Assembly (NCBI GenBank): GCA_030149365.1
Contig: JASBRP010000011.1
Location: 145,463-209,462 of the forward strand
Length of the DNA: 64,000 bases
Source of the DNA: Solimonas sp.
GTDB lineage: Bacteria > Pseudomonadota > Gammaproteobacteria > Nevskiales > Nevskiaceae
Direction of reading: 5' to 3'
The notes beneath the pieces were generated by a model that saw nothing but the letters and a program-made list of their open reading frames with translations, was not told where the DNA came from and searched no databases. The position numbers and the translations under genes were made by a program. This document shows positions 1-8,471 of the stretch, piece by piece (position 1 is the first letter of the stretch; each line of letters opens with the position of its first letter).

Positions 1-227
1 CTGCATATAGGCGTCAAATTTCAGCGGTATGACGGCATTCTTATCGCCTTTTAAACACTGCATATATTTTGTTCTCAATGGTGTTGTTGCCGTTTTTCCT
101 CCTCTGCAGAATCGAAGCAGCAGGGTGAAGTGGATGGGCTTTTTCACGGAAAGAAGAGCATGGCCAGGAAGGCCGCATCCACCCGCCATTCATCAACTCT
201 TCGTGAAAATCATTCCAGGTGCGGAAC

Positions 228-1760
228 ATGCAGAAGAATTCAAGATTGCCCCGGTTCATCAAGCTCGCCGTGACCGGCGTGGCCCTGAGCTGGCTTGCCG
301 GTTGCGGTGGTGGCGGTGGGGGAGGCGAGGGCGCGTCCCTGCCGGACGCGGTGTCCGCCAAGGCGCTGACCAATACCTCGGCCGACAACTATGACCACAA
401 CCGCTGGGGCCTGATCGAGGCCGCCACGTTGCAGAGCTACGCGGATAACTGGAAGACGGCAGATACCGCGGCCGCCACGCTGCCCCCCAACGGCCGTCCC
501 GCTCACCTGGCGAGCACGGCGCGCCTGGTGGTGCTGCAGTTCAACGGTGCCAACCGGGCGGCCGGCGAGAACTACATACCGGCGAAGCCGGCCGACAACG
601 TCTACTCCTACCGCATCGACGATTTCCGCTTCAACGAAACGCGCGACACCGGGCTGATCTCCGCCAGCGTGCGCTACCAGGCCAGCGGCCCCAAGGCCGA
701 CTCCTGGCTGGCGCAGTACGGCATCGACCTGAGCCGTGACTTCGTGGTGCTGGCCCAGGGCGAGAACTCGGCGGTGAACGGGTCCTTCTTCCAGGAACTG
801 ACGCGCGCCACCTACTGGCTCAACTATTGGGGCGCCGACCCGAAGCGCATCGCCGTGCTCAACGGCACGCTGAAGCAGAACTACACCGGAACCCTGGTCA
901 ACACCCTCACGGCGGATAGCTCGGTGTCCAACGGCGGCTTCTCGGTGAAGTCGCTGCGGGTGGACAACACGGGGCTGACCATCGCACTGGAGGATTTCCT
1001 CAAGGTGGTGGATGCCAACCGCGCTGCCACGGGCGTGATCCCGGGGCTCAACCAGCAGTTGATCATCGACGCCCGCCCCACCGCGCAGTTCAACCGCAGC
1101 ACCAGCACGGCCTCGTTCTTCGACACCCACCCTGGCCAGTTCATCACCACCGCCTGGAACTCGGCGGGCGCTCCCAGCAACGATGCCACCGGCAAGGCCA
1201 AGAACTACGTGCTCTATGAGGGCCACGTGAAGGGCGCGGTCAGCTTCCCCTGGGCCACCTTGCTGACGGACACCGGCGGCAACAACTGGAAGTACAAGAG
1301 CAAGGCAGACCTGGCCACCATCTTTACCACCGCTGGCTATGCGCCCACCGACAAGGACAGCAAGGTGATCATCTCGCAGTGCCGCACCAACTTCGAGGTG
1401 CAGGTGAACGGCTTCGCCGCGCGCCTGATCCTGGGCTACCCCACGGTGTACTTCGACGGCTCGCTGGTGGAGTACGCCTCGCTGGTGTCCGGCCACCCGA
1501 ATGCCGCGCTGAACCTGCTGCCGGCCGACCCGGCCTACAAGTTCCGCACCGACACCGCCGCCCGCAGCCAGCGCTACGTGGCCGGCGCCACCGAGGCCGA
1601 CGTGGCGACCACCACCGAGAGCGACAGCGGCGTGACGCCGTACAACGTGGCCAACGGCGCCGGAGCTGCCGACCGCAAGACCGCGGTGCCGGTGATCAAC
1701 CGCAATGCCACCACCACGCGCAAGGCGATCGAGGAGGATCGGGAGTACAAGCGGATCTGA
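228..1760 (+). CDS. Rhodanese-like sulfurtransferase lipoprotein
   Basis: Predicted 510-residue exported lipoprotein. A basic N-terminus and hydrophobic stretch end in the lipobox LAGC with Cys26, followed by a run of glycines that would act as a flexible linker. The C-terminal third resembles a rhodanese domain: a Cys in the context ISQCRTNFEVQ (about residue 385) sits where the catalytic cysteine is expected, followed by GYPTVYFDGSLVEY. Rhodanese domains move sulfur from thiosulfate-type donors; the real substrate is unknown. A GTG nine bases upstream is also in frame, but AGGTG lies at a good distance from the ATG at 228, which I prefer. It stands alone and ends at a clear terminator. Confidence 0.7.
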   Translation: MQKNSRLPRFIKLAVTGVALSWLAGCGGGGGGGEGASLPDAVSAKALTNTSADNYDHNRWGLIEAATLQSYADNWKTADTAAATLPPNGRPAHLASTARLVVLQFNGANRAAGENYIPAKPADNVYSYRIDDFRFNETRDTGLISASVRYQASGPKADSWLAQYGIDLSRDFVVLAQGENSAVNGSFFQELTRATYWLNYWGADPKRIAVLNGTLKQNYTGTLVNTLTADSSVSNGGFSVKSLRVDNTGLTIALEDFLKVVDANRAATGVIPGLNQQLIIDARPTAQFNRSTSTASFFDTHPGQFITTAWNSAGAPSNDATGKAKNYVLYEGHVKGAVSFPWATLLTDTGGNNWKYKSKADLATIFTTAGYAPTDKDSKVIISQCRTNFEVQVNGFAARLILGYPTVYFDGSLVEYASLVSGHPNAALNLLPADPAYKFRTDTAARSQRYVAGATEADVATTTESDSGVTPYNVANGAGAADRKTAVPVINRNATTTRKAIEEDREYKRI

Positions 1761-1776
1761 GCGGTTGATTGAAAAG

Positions 1777-1812
1777 AGGCGCGCCTGGGTGACCGGGCGC
1801 GCCTTTGCTTTT
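1777..1812 (+). terminator. Intrinsic terminator after the rhodanese-like gene
   Basis: Perfect 9-bp stem (AGGCGCGCC, 1777-1785, with GGCGCGCCT, 1796-1804) and a 10-base loop, followed by a T-rich tail. It lies 16 bases after the stop codon. Confidence 0.8.
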
Positions 1813-1822
1813 GAGTCGGCTG

Positions 1823-2071
1823 TCAGGCCCGCGTCGAAGAAGTTACTGGCGGCGCGGGTTTCTTGCCGTAGAAGCGTTCGGCAATCCTGAAAGCGAAGAC
1901 TCCGAACACGATATGGAAGAGATTCTCCGGCAGGCCGAATCCGGTGAGCCGGCGCAGAAGAAAGTGAGCGAGCAGCAGCCCCAGGAAGAGCGCCATGATG
2001 GCCACTCCCATCAGGATCATCTTGCCCACCTGCATGACGGCGTGGTTGATCTGATCGTCGGTGCTTTTCAT
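1823..2071 (-). CDS. Small membrane protein of unknown function, end of the flgMN operon
   Basis: An 82-residue protein starting MKSTDDQINHAV. A strong hydrophobic segment (VGKMILMGVAIMALFLGLLLA) is followed by a second, weaker one (ENLFHIVFGVFAF) and a basic tail, so it is probably an inner-membrane protein. A longer reading frame begins at 2101, but its first ten residues look non-native. It follows ycgR by about 30 bases on the same strand, so it may be the last gene of flgM-flgN-ycgR. I do not recognise the family. A role in motility is inferred from position only. Confidence 0.5.
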   Translation of the reverse strand: MKSTDDQINHAVMQVGKMILMGVAIMALFLGLLLAHFLLRRLTGFGLPENLFHIVFGVFAFRIAERFYGKKPAPPVTSSTRA

Positions 2072-2101
2072 GCCGGGTTCATCGCGTGCGCCGGGCTGCA
2101 T

Positions 2102-2818
2102 TCAGTGTGAGCGCCTGCCGCGCAACACCAGCCGCTGCAGCGCTGCGATCTCCGTCGAAAGCATCGCGTCCTGTGCGGGCGTCAGGTCCACCAGGCGCAG
2201 GCCCAGGCGCAGCTGGCCGTTGCGTTCGTGGCGGCTGCGGACTTCGGCGCGGGTCTGCAGGCTGGTGCCGGGCAGGCGCAGGACGCACTGCAGTTCTTCG
2301 CCCGGTGCGCCGCGTCCGCCGGTGACGACGGTGGCGGCGCCGCCGCGGGAGAGGTCGGCCAGCATGCCGCGGAAGACCATGCCGTCATGCGTGAATTGCG
2401 AGGCGGGCAGGGCGACGTTGGCGGGCAGGGCGATGCGGAAGGCGCCGCGGCGTTCGCGGTATTGCAGGCGCTCGGGGAAGCGCAGCTGCAGCAGGTCGCC
2501 GCTGCTGGCGAGCGTCGGGACTTCCACGCTGGTGCGGAAGACGAAGCGGCCGCCGTCGAGCTGGCCACTGATCAGCAGCGCGGTGCCGGGCGACAGCGGG
2601 ATGTCGGGGAACGGGGCATCAATCAGCAGGCAGCCGCGCAGGGGCGAGACTTCCAGCAGCAGGCTGCTGCACTGCTCGCCTTCGCCGAGGCTCAGCGACA
2701 GCAGGCTGCGGGCATGCAGCACGCGGCCGAGCAGGGCGGCGATCTGGCGGCGGTCCTCGATGACGGCGGTGCGGTCGCGCTCCGCCGGGGGCTGTACGTG
2801 ACTGGCGAGGGCGCTCAT
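2102..2818 (-). CDS. ycgR: YcgR-type PilZ flagellar brake protein
   Basis: A 238-residue protein with an N-terminal YcgR-like barrel and a C-terminal PilZ domain. The c-di-GMP binding signature is complete: RxxxR at Arg124-Arg128 (in RERRGAFR) and DxSxxG at Asp155, Ser157 and Gly160 (DLSRGG). In the known family, c-di-GMP-bound YcgR acts at the flagellar motor to slow swimming. The start MSALASHV at 2818 is chosen because the in-frame extension upstream runs into flgN and is Ala/Ser-rich. The gene follows flgN by 16 bases, so the brake is probably co-transcribed with the sigma-28 control genes. Confidence 0.85.
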   Translation of the reverse strand: MSALASHVQPPAERDRTAVIEDRRQIAALLGRVLHARSLLSLSLGEGEQCSSLLLEVSPLRGCLLIDAPFPDIPLSPGTALLISGQLDGGRFVFRTSVEVPTLASSGDLLQLRFPERLQYRERRGAFRIALPANVALPASQFTHDGMVFRGMLADLSRGGAATVVTGGRGAPGEELQCVLRLPGTSLQTRAEVRSRHERNGQLRLGLRLVDLTPAQDAMLSTEIAALQRLVLRGRRSH

Positions 2819-2834
2819 CGGTGTGCGGACTCCG

Positions 2835-3305
2835 TCAGGCGCTGCCGAGGCGTTGGCCGCCGAGCGCGACGGCGCCGTAGCCGCTGCGGCCGTAGGTCTG
2901 CTGGGGCACGTCGCCACGCAGGTTGGCCAGGGTCTGGCGTACCTGGCGGTGGCGCACTTCGAGCACCATGGCGTTTTCCTGGTTGGCGCGCTGGCAGCGC
3001 TGGGCCAGCGTCTGCAGCTCTTCCCAGTCGGCGAGCAGGCGTGCGGCTTCGGGCAGGCGGGCGAAGTAGTCCTTGAGCGGACCCTCGGTGGCGCGCAGGC
3101 GCAGCATGGGTTCGCCGAGGCGGCGCAGGATTTCGGCGCTGCCGGCCTTGGCGGCGGTGACGCGTTCGAGCACGTCGGCGTCGTCGGCCAGCAGGGCCTG
3201 CTTTTCCGAATCCAGCGTCTGCAGCAGCTGTCGCGTGTGCTCGAGCTGCTGGCGCAGGTTCTCCGTCATCGGGAGGGGCTGCGGGGCCCAGGGGTTGTGG
3301 CTCAT
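2835..3305 (-). CDS. flgN: FlgN, chaperone for hook-associated proteins
   Basis: A 156-residue mostly helical protein (MSHNPWAPQPLPMTENLRQQ...), matching FlgN in length and pattern. FlgN is the cytoplasmic export chaperone for FlgK and FlgL, both encoded in this window. Its ATG (3303-3305) overlaps the flgM stop codon as ATGA, indicating translational coupling. An in-frame start six codons upstream is possible but lies inside flgM. The C-terminal tail (RGDVPQQTYGRSGYG) is unstructured-looking, as is usual for this family. Confidence 0.88.
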   Translation of the reverse strand: MSHNPWAPQPLPMTENLRQQLEHTRQLLQTLDSEKQALLADDADVLERVTAAKAGSAEILRRLGEPMLRLRATEGPLKDYFARLPEAARLLADWEELQTLAQRCQRANQENAMVLEVRHRQVRQTLANLRGDVPQQTYGRSGYGAVALGGQRLGSA

Positions 3306-3619
3306 CGGGTGGCGAGCTCCCATTCAAACCGCGTGAGTTTCGAGGCGATGCGTTCCGCATTCACCTGGTAGCTGCCGTCGCGAACCTTGTCGCGCAGCTC
3401 GCTGACTTTCTTGAGATCCACGTCCGGCGCCTGCGAGGCGGCCTTGCCGGCCTGCGCCAGCATCTGGGCCTCGCCGGTGAGCTTCACCGACTCGGTCGGC
3501 AGCACGGCCGCGGCCGGCTTGCCGGTGGAGGCATTGGGCTGGGCGGCCTGCGCCTGGCGGGCACGGGCGGCGGCGGCGGGTCCCTGGGGACCGTAGGTGT
3601 TGTCGATCTTCGAGCTCAT
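3302..3619 (-). CDS. flgM: FlgM, anti-sigma-28 factor
   Basis: A 105-residue protein that begins MSSKIDNTYGPQGPAAAARA. It has a disordered Ala/Gln-rich N-terminal half and a C-terminal helical part (VSELRDKVRDGSYQVNAERI) that fits the sigma-28 binding region. FlgM holds FliA inactive until the hook is finished and FlgM is exported. The gene has its own sigma-28 promoter (3654-3680), giving the usual autoregulatory loop, and overlaps flgN. Confidence 0.95.
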   Translation of the reverse strand: MSSKIDNTYGPQGPAAAARARQAQAAQPNASTGKPAAAVLPTESVKLTGEAQMLAQAGKAASQAPDVDLKKVSELRDKVRDGSYQVNAERIASKLTRFEWELATR

Positions 3620-3653
3620 GGCGGACCGCCTGGGGCAAGGGTACTGACCCTGT

Positions 3654-3680
3654 TAACGGCGCCTGCCGGGAAAACTTGAG
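3654..3680 (-). promoter_or_regulatory. Sigma-28 promoter of flgM
   Basis: Read on the minus strand: TCAAGTTT, with TCAA as the -35 element, then exactly 15 bases to the -10 element GCCGTTAA. This fits the FliA consensus and lies 35 bases upstream of the flgM start. Confidence 0.85.
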
Positions 3681-3696
3681 GACTTCTGCAAAGCGG

Positions 3697-3716
3697 CCGA
3701 CGGAAAGCCGTCGGCG
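3697..3716 (-). terminator. Hairpin downstream of flgA
   Basis: Perfect 8-bp stem (GCCGACGG with CCGTCGGC) and a 4-base loop between the flgA stop and the flgM promoter. There is no T-run, so termination is only likely, not certain. Confidence 0.4.
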
Positions 3717-3772
3717 GGCCGCGGGTGACTGATTCACATGGCTTTTCCGGGCGGTAAGCATGGCGCGCGCCG

Positions 3773-4450
3773 TTACAGGCGGACCTCGACCACACCGCCG
3801 CTGGTCACCTGTCCTTCCACCACCCGTCGAGAGCTGCTGTTCTCCACCGGGATGCGGTCGCCCTCGGCGCCGTCGCGCAGGGCCTTGCCCTGGCTGCGCA
3901 CTTCCATGGCGCCGGCACGGCCGACGACGGTGACCAGGTCGCCGCGGCGCACGAGCTTCTGACCCTCCACCATGTCGGGAGTCAGGACGCTGCCGGCGGT
4001 GGCGGGGCGCCGCAGCTGGCGGCCGGCCAACTGCGCCGGGTCGCTGAAGTAACCATAAGGAAGGCTGGCGATGTCGCGCTCCTGCGCCACCAGCAGGCCG
4101 GTGCCGATGGCCTCGCCGCGCTGCGCGCCGCGGGCCAGGGTGAGTACGGGGCGGATGTCGGTGAGACGCACGCCGACGTAGACGGTCCAGGCGGCGGGTG
4201 CGCCGCAGCTGACGGCCACGCGCACCTGGCCGCCGCGGATCGGCTCAGGCGCGCTGCGCAGGGCCTCGGCGCAGGCGGGCAGGCGCAGGCGGTCATCCAG
4301 CGCCAGGGCCTCGGCGCGGGCGCTGGGGGCGGCCTGGGCGAGCACGGTGGCGACGGCGGTGTCGCGCAGGGCGGCCAGCGGCTGCACGGCGTCGGCGGCC
4401 TGGGCCGGCAGGCTGGCGAGCAGGAGGATCAGGACGCTGGGGAGTTTCAT
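3773..4450 (-). CDS. flgA: FlgA, P-ring assembly chaperone
   Basis: A 225-residue exported protein. The signal peptide MKLPSVLILLLASLPAQA ends in an AQA cleavage site. The C-terminal SAF-type region (AGRQLRRPATAGSVLTPDMV, then GDLVTVVGRAGAMEVRSQG) is typical of FlgA, the periplasmic chaperone that helps FlgI form the P ring. An open frame continues upstream to 4561, but the start at 4450 gives a canonical signal peptide and lies downstream of the sigma-54 site at 4477-4493. It is transcribed divergently from cheV. Confidence 0.92.
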   Translation of the reverse strand: MKLPSVLILLLASLPAQAADAVQPLAALRDTAVATVLAQAAPSARAEALALDDRLRLPACAEALRSAPEPIRGGQVRVAVSCGAPAAWTVYVGVRLTDIRPVLTLARGAQRGEAIGTGLLVAQERDIASLPYGYFSDPAQLAGRQLRRPATAGSVLTPDMVEGQKLVRRGDLVTVVGRAGAMEVRSQGKALRDGAEGDRIPVENSSSRRVVEGQVTSGGVVEVRL

Positions 4451-4476
4451 GCGGGCTCCGGGGCTTGGTGGGGTAG

Positions 4477-4493
4477 AGGCAAGGCCTGTTCCA
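4477..4493 (-). promoter_or_regulatory. Sigma-54 promoter of flgA
   Basis: Minus-strand TGGAACAGGCCTTGCCT has GG at -24, ten bases, then GC at -12, and matches TGG-N9-TTGC. It lies 27 bases upstream of the flgA ATG. An RpoN-dependent activator such as FleQ/FlrC is expected. Confidence 0.7.
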
Positions 4494-4513
4494 GCCGCGG
4501 GCTCGCAAAGCGC

Positions 4514-4540
4514 TAAAGAAATGCCGGCACCCGCCGATAC
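4514..4540 (+). promoter_or_regulatory. Sigma-28 promoter of cheV
   Basis: TAAA (4514-4517), 15 bases, then GCCGATAC (4533-4540). It is 21 bases upstream of the cheV ATG and is back to back with the sigma-54 site for flgA. Confidence 0.8.
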
Positions 4541-4561
4541 AGGCCGCATACGGAGACGCAC

Positions 4562-5494
4562 ATGGCGACCGGCCTACTCGAAAGCATCGACCGCAGTACC
4601 CAGCTGGCCGGGCACAACCGCCTGGCGCTGCTGCTGTTCCGTCTCGGGCCGCGGCAGGTCTTCGGGATCAACGTCTTCAAGGTGCAGGAGGTCATCCGGC
4701 GGCCACGGCTGTCGTCGATGCCGTCCTCGCATCCGCTGGTGGCAGGCGTGGCGGACATCCGCGGGCGCGTGGTGCCGGTGATCGACCTGCACCGGGCCAT
4801 CGGCGGGCCGGCGGTGACGGAGGCTTCGGCGGCGCACGTGATCGTGGCGGAGTACAGCCGCTCGGTACAGGGCTTCCTGGTGCAGGCGGTGGACCGCATC
4901 ATCCACGTGGACGTGGCCACGGTGCAGCCGCCGCCGGAAACCGGCACGGAGAGCTTCCTGACCGCCATCACCCGCTACGGCGAGGAACTGGTGGAGATCA
5001 TCGACGTGGAGAAGGTGCTGGCCGCCGTGACCGGCGACCGCCCCGGCATGTCGGACGCCATGCAGGCCCAGGCGATGGAGCTGGATGCCCGCGGGCGCCG
5101 GGTGCTGGTGGTGGACGACTCCAAGGTGGCGCGCACGCAGATCGAGAAGGTGCTGGCGCAGCTCGGTATCGAGTGCGTGACGGCCACCGACGGCAAGGAC
5201 GCCCTGCGCCAGCTCCAGGGCCTGGCGGACCGGGGTCCGCTGGACGAGCAGCTGCTGATGGTGATCTCCGACGTCGAAATGCCGGCGATGGATGGCTACC
5301 GGCTGACGACGGAAATCCGTCGCGACCCGCGCATGAAGGGTTTGTACGTGCTGATGCACAGCTCGCTGTCGGGCATCTTCAACCACGCCATGGTGGAGCG
5401 CGTGGGGGCCGACCGCTTCCTGCCCAAGTTCAGTTCCGACGAGCTGGCAGAGGCCGTGGTCGAGCGGCTGAAAGCCATACAGATCAGGCACTAA
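4562..5494 (+). CDS. cheV: CheV, CheW-receiver chemotaxis coupling protein
   Basis: A 310-residue protein. Residues 1-160 form a CheW-like domain (FGINVFKVQEVIRRP, then VAGVADIRGRVVPVIDL) that couples chemoreceptors to CheA. Residues 180-305 form a receiver domain with the acidic pair Asp185-Asp186 (VLVVDDSK), the phosphorylation site Asp237 (VISDVEMPAMDG) and a conserved Lys in FLPKF. The receiver therefore looks functional. A GGAG ribosome site precedes the ATG, and a sigma-28 promoter at 4514-4540 places the gene in the late flagellar class. The flgA/cheV/flgB arrangement is common in polarly flagellated gammaproteobacteria. Confidence 0.93.
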   Translation: MATGLLESIDRSTQLAGHNRLALLLFRLGPRQVFGINVFKVQEVIRRPRLSSMPSSHPLVAGVADIRGRVVPVIDLHRAIGGPAVTEASAAHVIVAEYSRSVQGFLVQAVDRIIHVDVATVQPPPETGTESFLTAITRYGEELVEIIDVEKVLAAVTGDRPGMSDAMQAQAMELDARGRRVLVVDDSKVARTQIEKVLAQLGIECVTATDGKDALRQLQGLADRGPLDEQLLMVISDVEMPAMDGYRLTTEIRRDPRMKGLYVLMHSSLSGIFNHAMVERVGADRFLPKFSSDELAEAVVERLKAIQIRH

Positions 5495-5533
5495 GCCGAT
5501 TTTGGGAAACACCTGCGGCTTGGGGTCATCCAG

Positions 5534-5566
5534 CCGTTCACCCTTCGACAGGCTCAGGGCGAACGG
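5534..5566 (+). repeat. Dispersed repeat family A, copy 1 (single arm)
   Basis: An imperfect palindrome with ends CCGTTC and GAACGG around the core CTTCGACAGGCTCAG. The same core occurs at 10863-10950, 25347-25440 and, degenerate, at 32502-32550. It lies between cheV and the flgB promoter and may act as the cheV terminator. Confidence 0.75.
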
Positions 5567-5605
5567 CCCTCCACCTTAAGGCTTTCTGACAGCCGGCCCC
5601 TCGTC

Positions 5606-5620
5606 TGGTACGGCAGTTGC
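5606..5620 (+). promoter_or_regulatory. Sigma-54 promoter of the flgB operon
   Basis: TGGTACGGCAGTTGC has GG (5607-5608), ten bases, then GC (5619-5620), very close to the RpoN consensus TGGCACG-N4-TTGC. The flgB ATG is 40 bases downstream. Confidence 0.8.
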
Positions 5621-5659
5621 CTTGATCCCTCCACAAAGGCTTTTTGCCCGGAGGACCAC

Positions 5660-6049
5660 ATGGCCAACGACCCGCTGTTCGGCATCCACGCCGACGCCCT
5701 GCAACTGCAGCGGCGCCGCATGGAACTGCTGGCCGCGAACATCGCCAATGCCGACACCCCGGGCTATCGCGCGCGCGACATCGACTTCCAGAAGCTGCTC
5801 ACCGCGGCCCAGCAGCCTGCCGCAGCCGCGGCCGGTGGCGCCGCTGCCGTGAATAGCGGCCTGGACGACGCCCAGCTGAAGGCCGCCACGGTCTACCGCC
5901 TGCAGACGCAGCCCGCGGTGGATGGCAACACGGTGGACACGCAGGTGGAGCAGTCGCAGTTTGCCCAGGCTTCGCTGCAGTACCAGGCGAGCCTGAGCTT
6001 CATGGATGGCCGGCTGCGCTCGCTGCTGACCGCCATCACCGGACAGTGA
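5660..6049 (+). CDS. flgB: FlgB, flagellar proximal rod protein
   Basis: A 129-residue rod protein. It carries the family signature LLAANIANADTPGYRARDIDF near residues 22-42 and a helical C-terminus (QASLQYQASLSFMDGRLRSL) for rod polymerisation. A GGAGG site precedes the ATG. It is the first gene of the flgBCDE... operon, driven by the sigma-54 promoter at 5606-5620. FlgB is exported by the flagellar type III system and has no cleaved signal. Confidence 0.95.
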   Translation: MANDPLFGIHADALQLQRRRMELLAANIANADTPGYRARDIDFQKLLTAAQQPAAAAAGGAAAVNSGLDDAQLKAATVYRLQTQPAVDGNTVDTQVEQSQFAQASLQYQASLSFMDGRLRSLLTAITGQ

Positions 6050-6059
6050 GGCATAACCC

Positions 6060-6464
6060 ATGTCCATGAAGATCTTCGACATCGCCGGCTCCGCGCTCAG
6101 CGCGCAGTCCGTGCGCCTCAACACCGTGGCCTCCAACCTGGCCAACGCGGACTCGGTCAGCGGCGACGCCAGCTCGGTCTACAAGGCACGGCTGCCGGTG
6201 TTCCAGGCCATTGCCGACGCGCAGAACCCGGAAGGCTCCGGCGTGCAGGTGCGCGGCGTGGTGGAGAGCCAGGCCGAGGCGCAGAAGCGCTACGAGCCGG
6301 GCAACCCGCTGGCGGACAAGGACGGCTACGTCTACGCACCCAACGTCAACATCGTGGAGGAGATGGTCAACATGATCTCCGCCTCCCGCTCGTACCAGGC
6401 CAGCGTGGAGGTGATGAACACCGCCAAGGATATGACCCTGCGTACGCTCAACCTCGGCAAATAA
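6060..6464 (+). CDS. flgC: FlgC, flagellar proximal rod protein
   Basis: A 134-residue rod protein. The N-terminal motif [20 protein letters not shown] and the C-terminal [20 protein letters not shown] are both hallmarks of FlgC. It lies ten bases after flgB. It builds the proximal rod with FlgB and FlgF. Confidence 0.96.
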   Translation: MSMKIFDIAGSALSAQSVRLNTVASNLANADSVSGDASSVYKARLPVFQAIADAQNPEGSGVQVRGVVESQAEAQKRYEPGNPLADKDGYVYAPNVNIVEEMVNMISASRSYQASVEVMNTAKDMTLRTLNLGK

Positions 6465-6475
6465 GGGACTGATCC

Positions 6476-7138
6476 ATGGCCGCCGTCGGCAGCACCACCT
6501 TCGACAACCTCGGGCTCTCGCTGCAGCAGGACAGCAGCAAGAAGAAGCAGCAGCTCGGCCAGGAGGAATTCCTGAAGCTGATGACCACGCAGCTGCAGAA
6601 CCAGGACCCGACCAAGCCGATGGACAACGCCCAGTTCCTGGGCCAGATCGCGCAGTTCAGCACCGTGTCGGGCATCCAGCAGATGCAGGAATCCTTCTCC
6701 AGCATGGCCGCCTCGCTGCAGTCCTCGCAGGCGCTGCAGGGCGCGCAGATGGTGGGGCGCGGCGTGCTGGTGCCGTCCAAGACCTCGCTGCTACCGGACA
6801 CCGGCGGCCTCGGCGCGGGCGCGGAGCTGCCGGCCGGCGGCACGCTGAACGTGGAGGTGCTGGACAGCGCCGGCCAGGTGGTGCGCCGCCTGGACCTGGG
6901 CACGCGCCCGGCCGGCCTCAACCAGTTCGTCTGGGACGGCAACGACGAGTCCGGCAAGCGCATGGAGGCCGGCACCTACACCCTGCGCGCGACGCTCGAC
7001 CAGGGCGGCAGCTCGCAATCCGTATCCACCTATGGGCTCGACGTGGTCGACAGCGTTTCGCTGGGCAGCGACGGCCTCACGCTCAACCTTTCGGGCCTCG
7101 GGGCGACCAAGCTCGCCGACGTCCGCCAGATCTTCTAG
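6476..7138 (+). CDS. flgD: FlgD, hook cap (scaffolding) protein
   Basis: A 220-residue protein. The conserved N-terminal part QEEFLKLMTTQLQNQDPTKP is followed by a FlgD Ig-like/Tudor region (FVWDGNDESGKRMEAGTYTL). FlgD caps the growing hook and is discarded when the hook is complete. Eleven bases separate it from flgC and nine from flgE. Length is normal for the family. Confidence 0.95.
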   Translation: MAAVGSTTFDNLGLSLQQDSSKKKQQLGQEEFLKLMTTQLQNQDPTKPMDNAQFLGQIAQFSTVSGIQQMQESFSSMAASLQSSQALQGAQMVGRGVLVPSKTSLLPDTGGLGAGAELPAGGTLNVEVLDSAGQVVRRLDLGTRPAGLNQFVWDGNDESGKRMEAGTYTLRATLDQGGSSQSVSTYGLDVVDSVSLGSDGLTLNLSGLGATKLADVRQIF

Positions 7139-7147
7139 GAGTCACCC

Positions 7148-8368
7148 ATGACCTTCCGTATCGCCCTGTCCGGCCTCAACGCCGCCTCCGCCGATCTCGG
7201 CGTGACCGCCAACAACATCGCCAACGCCAACACCACGGGCTTCAAGGGCTCGCGCGCGCAGTTCGTGGACTTCTTCCCGCAGAGCTCGGGCGGCATCTCC
7301 GACAACGCGGTGGGCGCCGGCGTGCGCCTGGACAAGGTGGCCCAGCAGTTCTCGCAGGGCTCGGTGAACTTCACCAACAACAGCCTGGACCTGGCCATCA
7401 GTGGCCAGGGCTTCTTCACGCTGAGCGACAACGGCGCCACGGTGTATTCCCGCGCCGGTGCCTTCGGCACCGACCGCAACGGCTATGTGGTCAACGCCAA
7501 CGGCCAGCGCCTGCAGGCCTACCCGCCGGTGGCCGGCGGCTCGGCCTTCGACACCGCGCAGCTGTCGGACCTGCAGCTGTCCACCAATGACAACCCGCCG
7601 GCCGCCACCACGCGTATCGACACCGGCATCAACCTGCCGGCCAATGCCACGGTGCCGGCCACCGCCACCTTCAGCGCCACCGACCCCACCAGCTACAACC
7701 ACACCACCTCGGTGACGGTGTACGACTCCCTGGGCGCGCCGCACACGGCCAACCTGTTCTTCTCCAAGACGGCCAATCCCAACGAGTGGAGCCTGAACAT
7801 GCAGTTGGACGGCGCCGCGGTGGGCCCCGCCACCACGCTGACCTACTCCGACAGCGGCCAGATGCTGACCCCCGCGGGCGGCAACATCGCGCTGCCGGCG
7901 GTGAACACCAGCACCGGCTCGGCGCCGCTGAACCTGACCCTGGCCCTGAACAACTCCACGCAGTACGGCGAGCGCTTCAGCGTCAGCAGCCTGCGCCAGG
8001 ACGGCTACGCCACGGGCCGCCTGACCGGCATCGAGGTGACCGACGAGGGCATCGTGCAGGCCCGCTTCACCAACGGCCAGGCGACCCCGCTGGGCCAGGT
8101 GGCATTGGCCAACTTCGCCAATCCGCAGGGTTTGCAGCAGCTGGGTGACAGCACCTGGGGCGAGACCTTCAGCTCCGGCTCCGCCCTGCGCGGCCAGGCC
8201 GGCGGCACCAACTTCGGCGAGATCCAGAGCGGTGCCCTGGAGGCGAGCAACGTGGACCTCACCGAGCAGCTGGTGAACATGATCACCGCGCAGCGCAACT
8301 TCCAGGCGAACGCGCAGATGATCAGCACCAGCGACCAGATCACGCAGACGATCATCAACATACGTTAG
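7148..8368 (+). CDS. flgE: FlgE, flagellar hook protein
   Basis: A 406-residue hook subunit. The N-terminal rod/hook signature (GVTANNIANANTTGFKGSRA), central hook domain (TSYNHTTSVTVYDSLGAPHT) and C-terminal LVNMITAQRNFQANAQMIST are all present. It follows flgD with an AGGAG ribosome site. The gene is followed by repeat B1 (8377-8455) before flgF, so transcripts reaching flgF must read through that structure. Confidence 0.96.
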   Translation: MTFRIALSGLNAASADLGVTANNIANANTTGFKGSRAQFVDFFPQSSGGISDNAVGAGVRLDKVAQQFSQGSVNFTNNSLDLAISGQGFFTLSDNGATVYSRAGAFGTDRNGYVVNANGQRLQAYPPVAGGSAFDTAQLSDLQLSTNDNPPAATTRIDTGINLPANATVPATATFSATDPTSYNHTTSVTVYDSLGAPHTANLFFSKTANPNEWSLNMQLDGAAVGPATTLTYSDSGQMLTPAGGNIALPAVNTSTGSAPLNLTLALNNSTQYGERFSVSSLRQDGYATGRLTGIEVTDEGIVQARFTNGQATPLGQVALANFANPQGLQQLGDSTWGETFSSGSALRGQAGGTNFGEIQSGALEASNVDLTEQLVNMITAQRNFQANAQMISTSDQITQTIINIR

Positions 8369-8376
8369 TAGAAGAC

Positions 8377-8455
8377 GGGAATCGGGAATGGGGAATCGGG
8401 AATCGTAAAGGCCATACTGCTTCTACGATTCCCGATTCTGGATTCCCGATTCCCG
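8377..8455 (+). repeat. Dispersed repeat family B, copy 1
   Basis: Tandem GGGAATC/GGGAATGG units on the left (8377-8415) are mirrored by GATTCCCGATTC units on the right (8426-8455), giving a long hairpin. It fills the flgE-flgF gap and ends 16 bases before the flgF ATG. Copies 2 and 3 are at 38784-38887 and 59555-59631. Confidence 0.85.
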
Positions 8456-8471
8456 CCTACGGAGAAAATCC

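Noticed and set aside
41..388. Short open frames in the first 400 bases on both strands
   Set aside because: They overlap the start of the rhodanese-like lipoprotein, have no ribosome site and no protein-like pattern. The first 227 bases show only an AT-richer leader with a CTGCATATA direct repeat (1-9 and 58-66).
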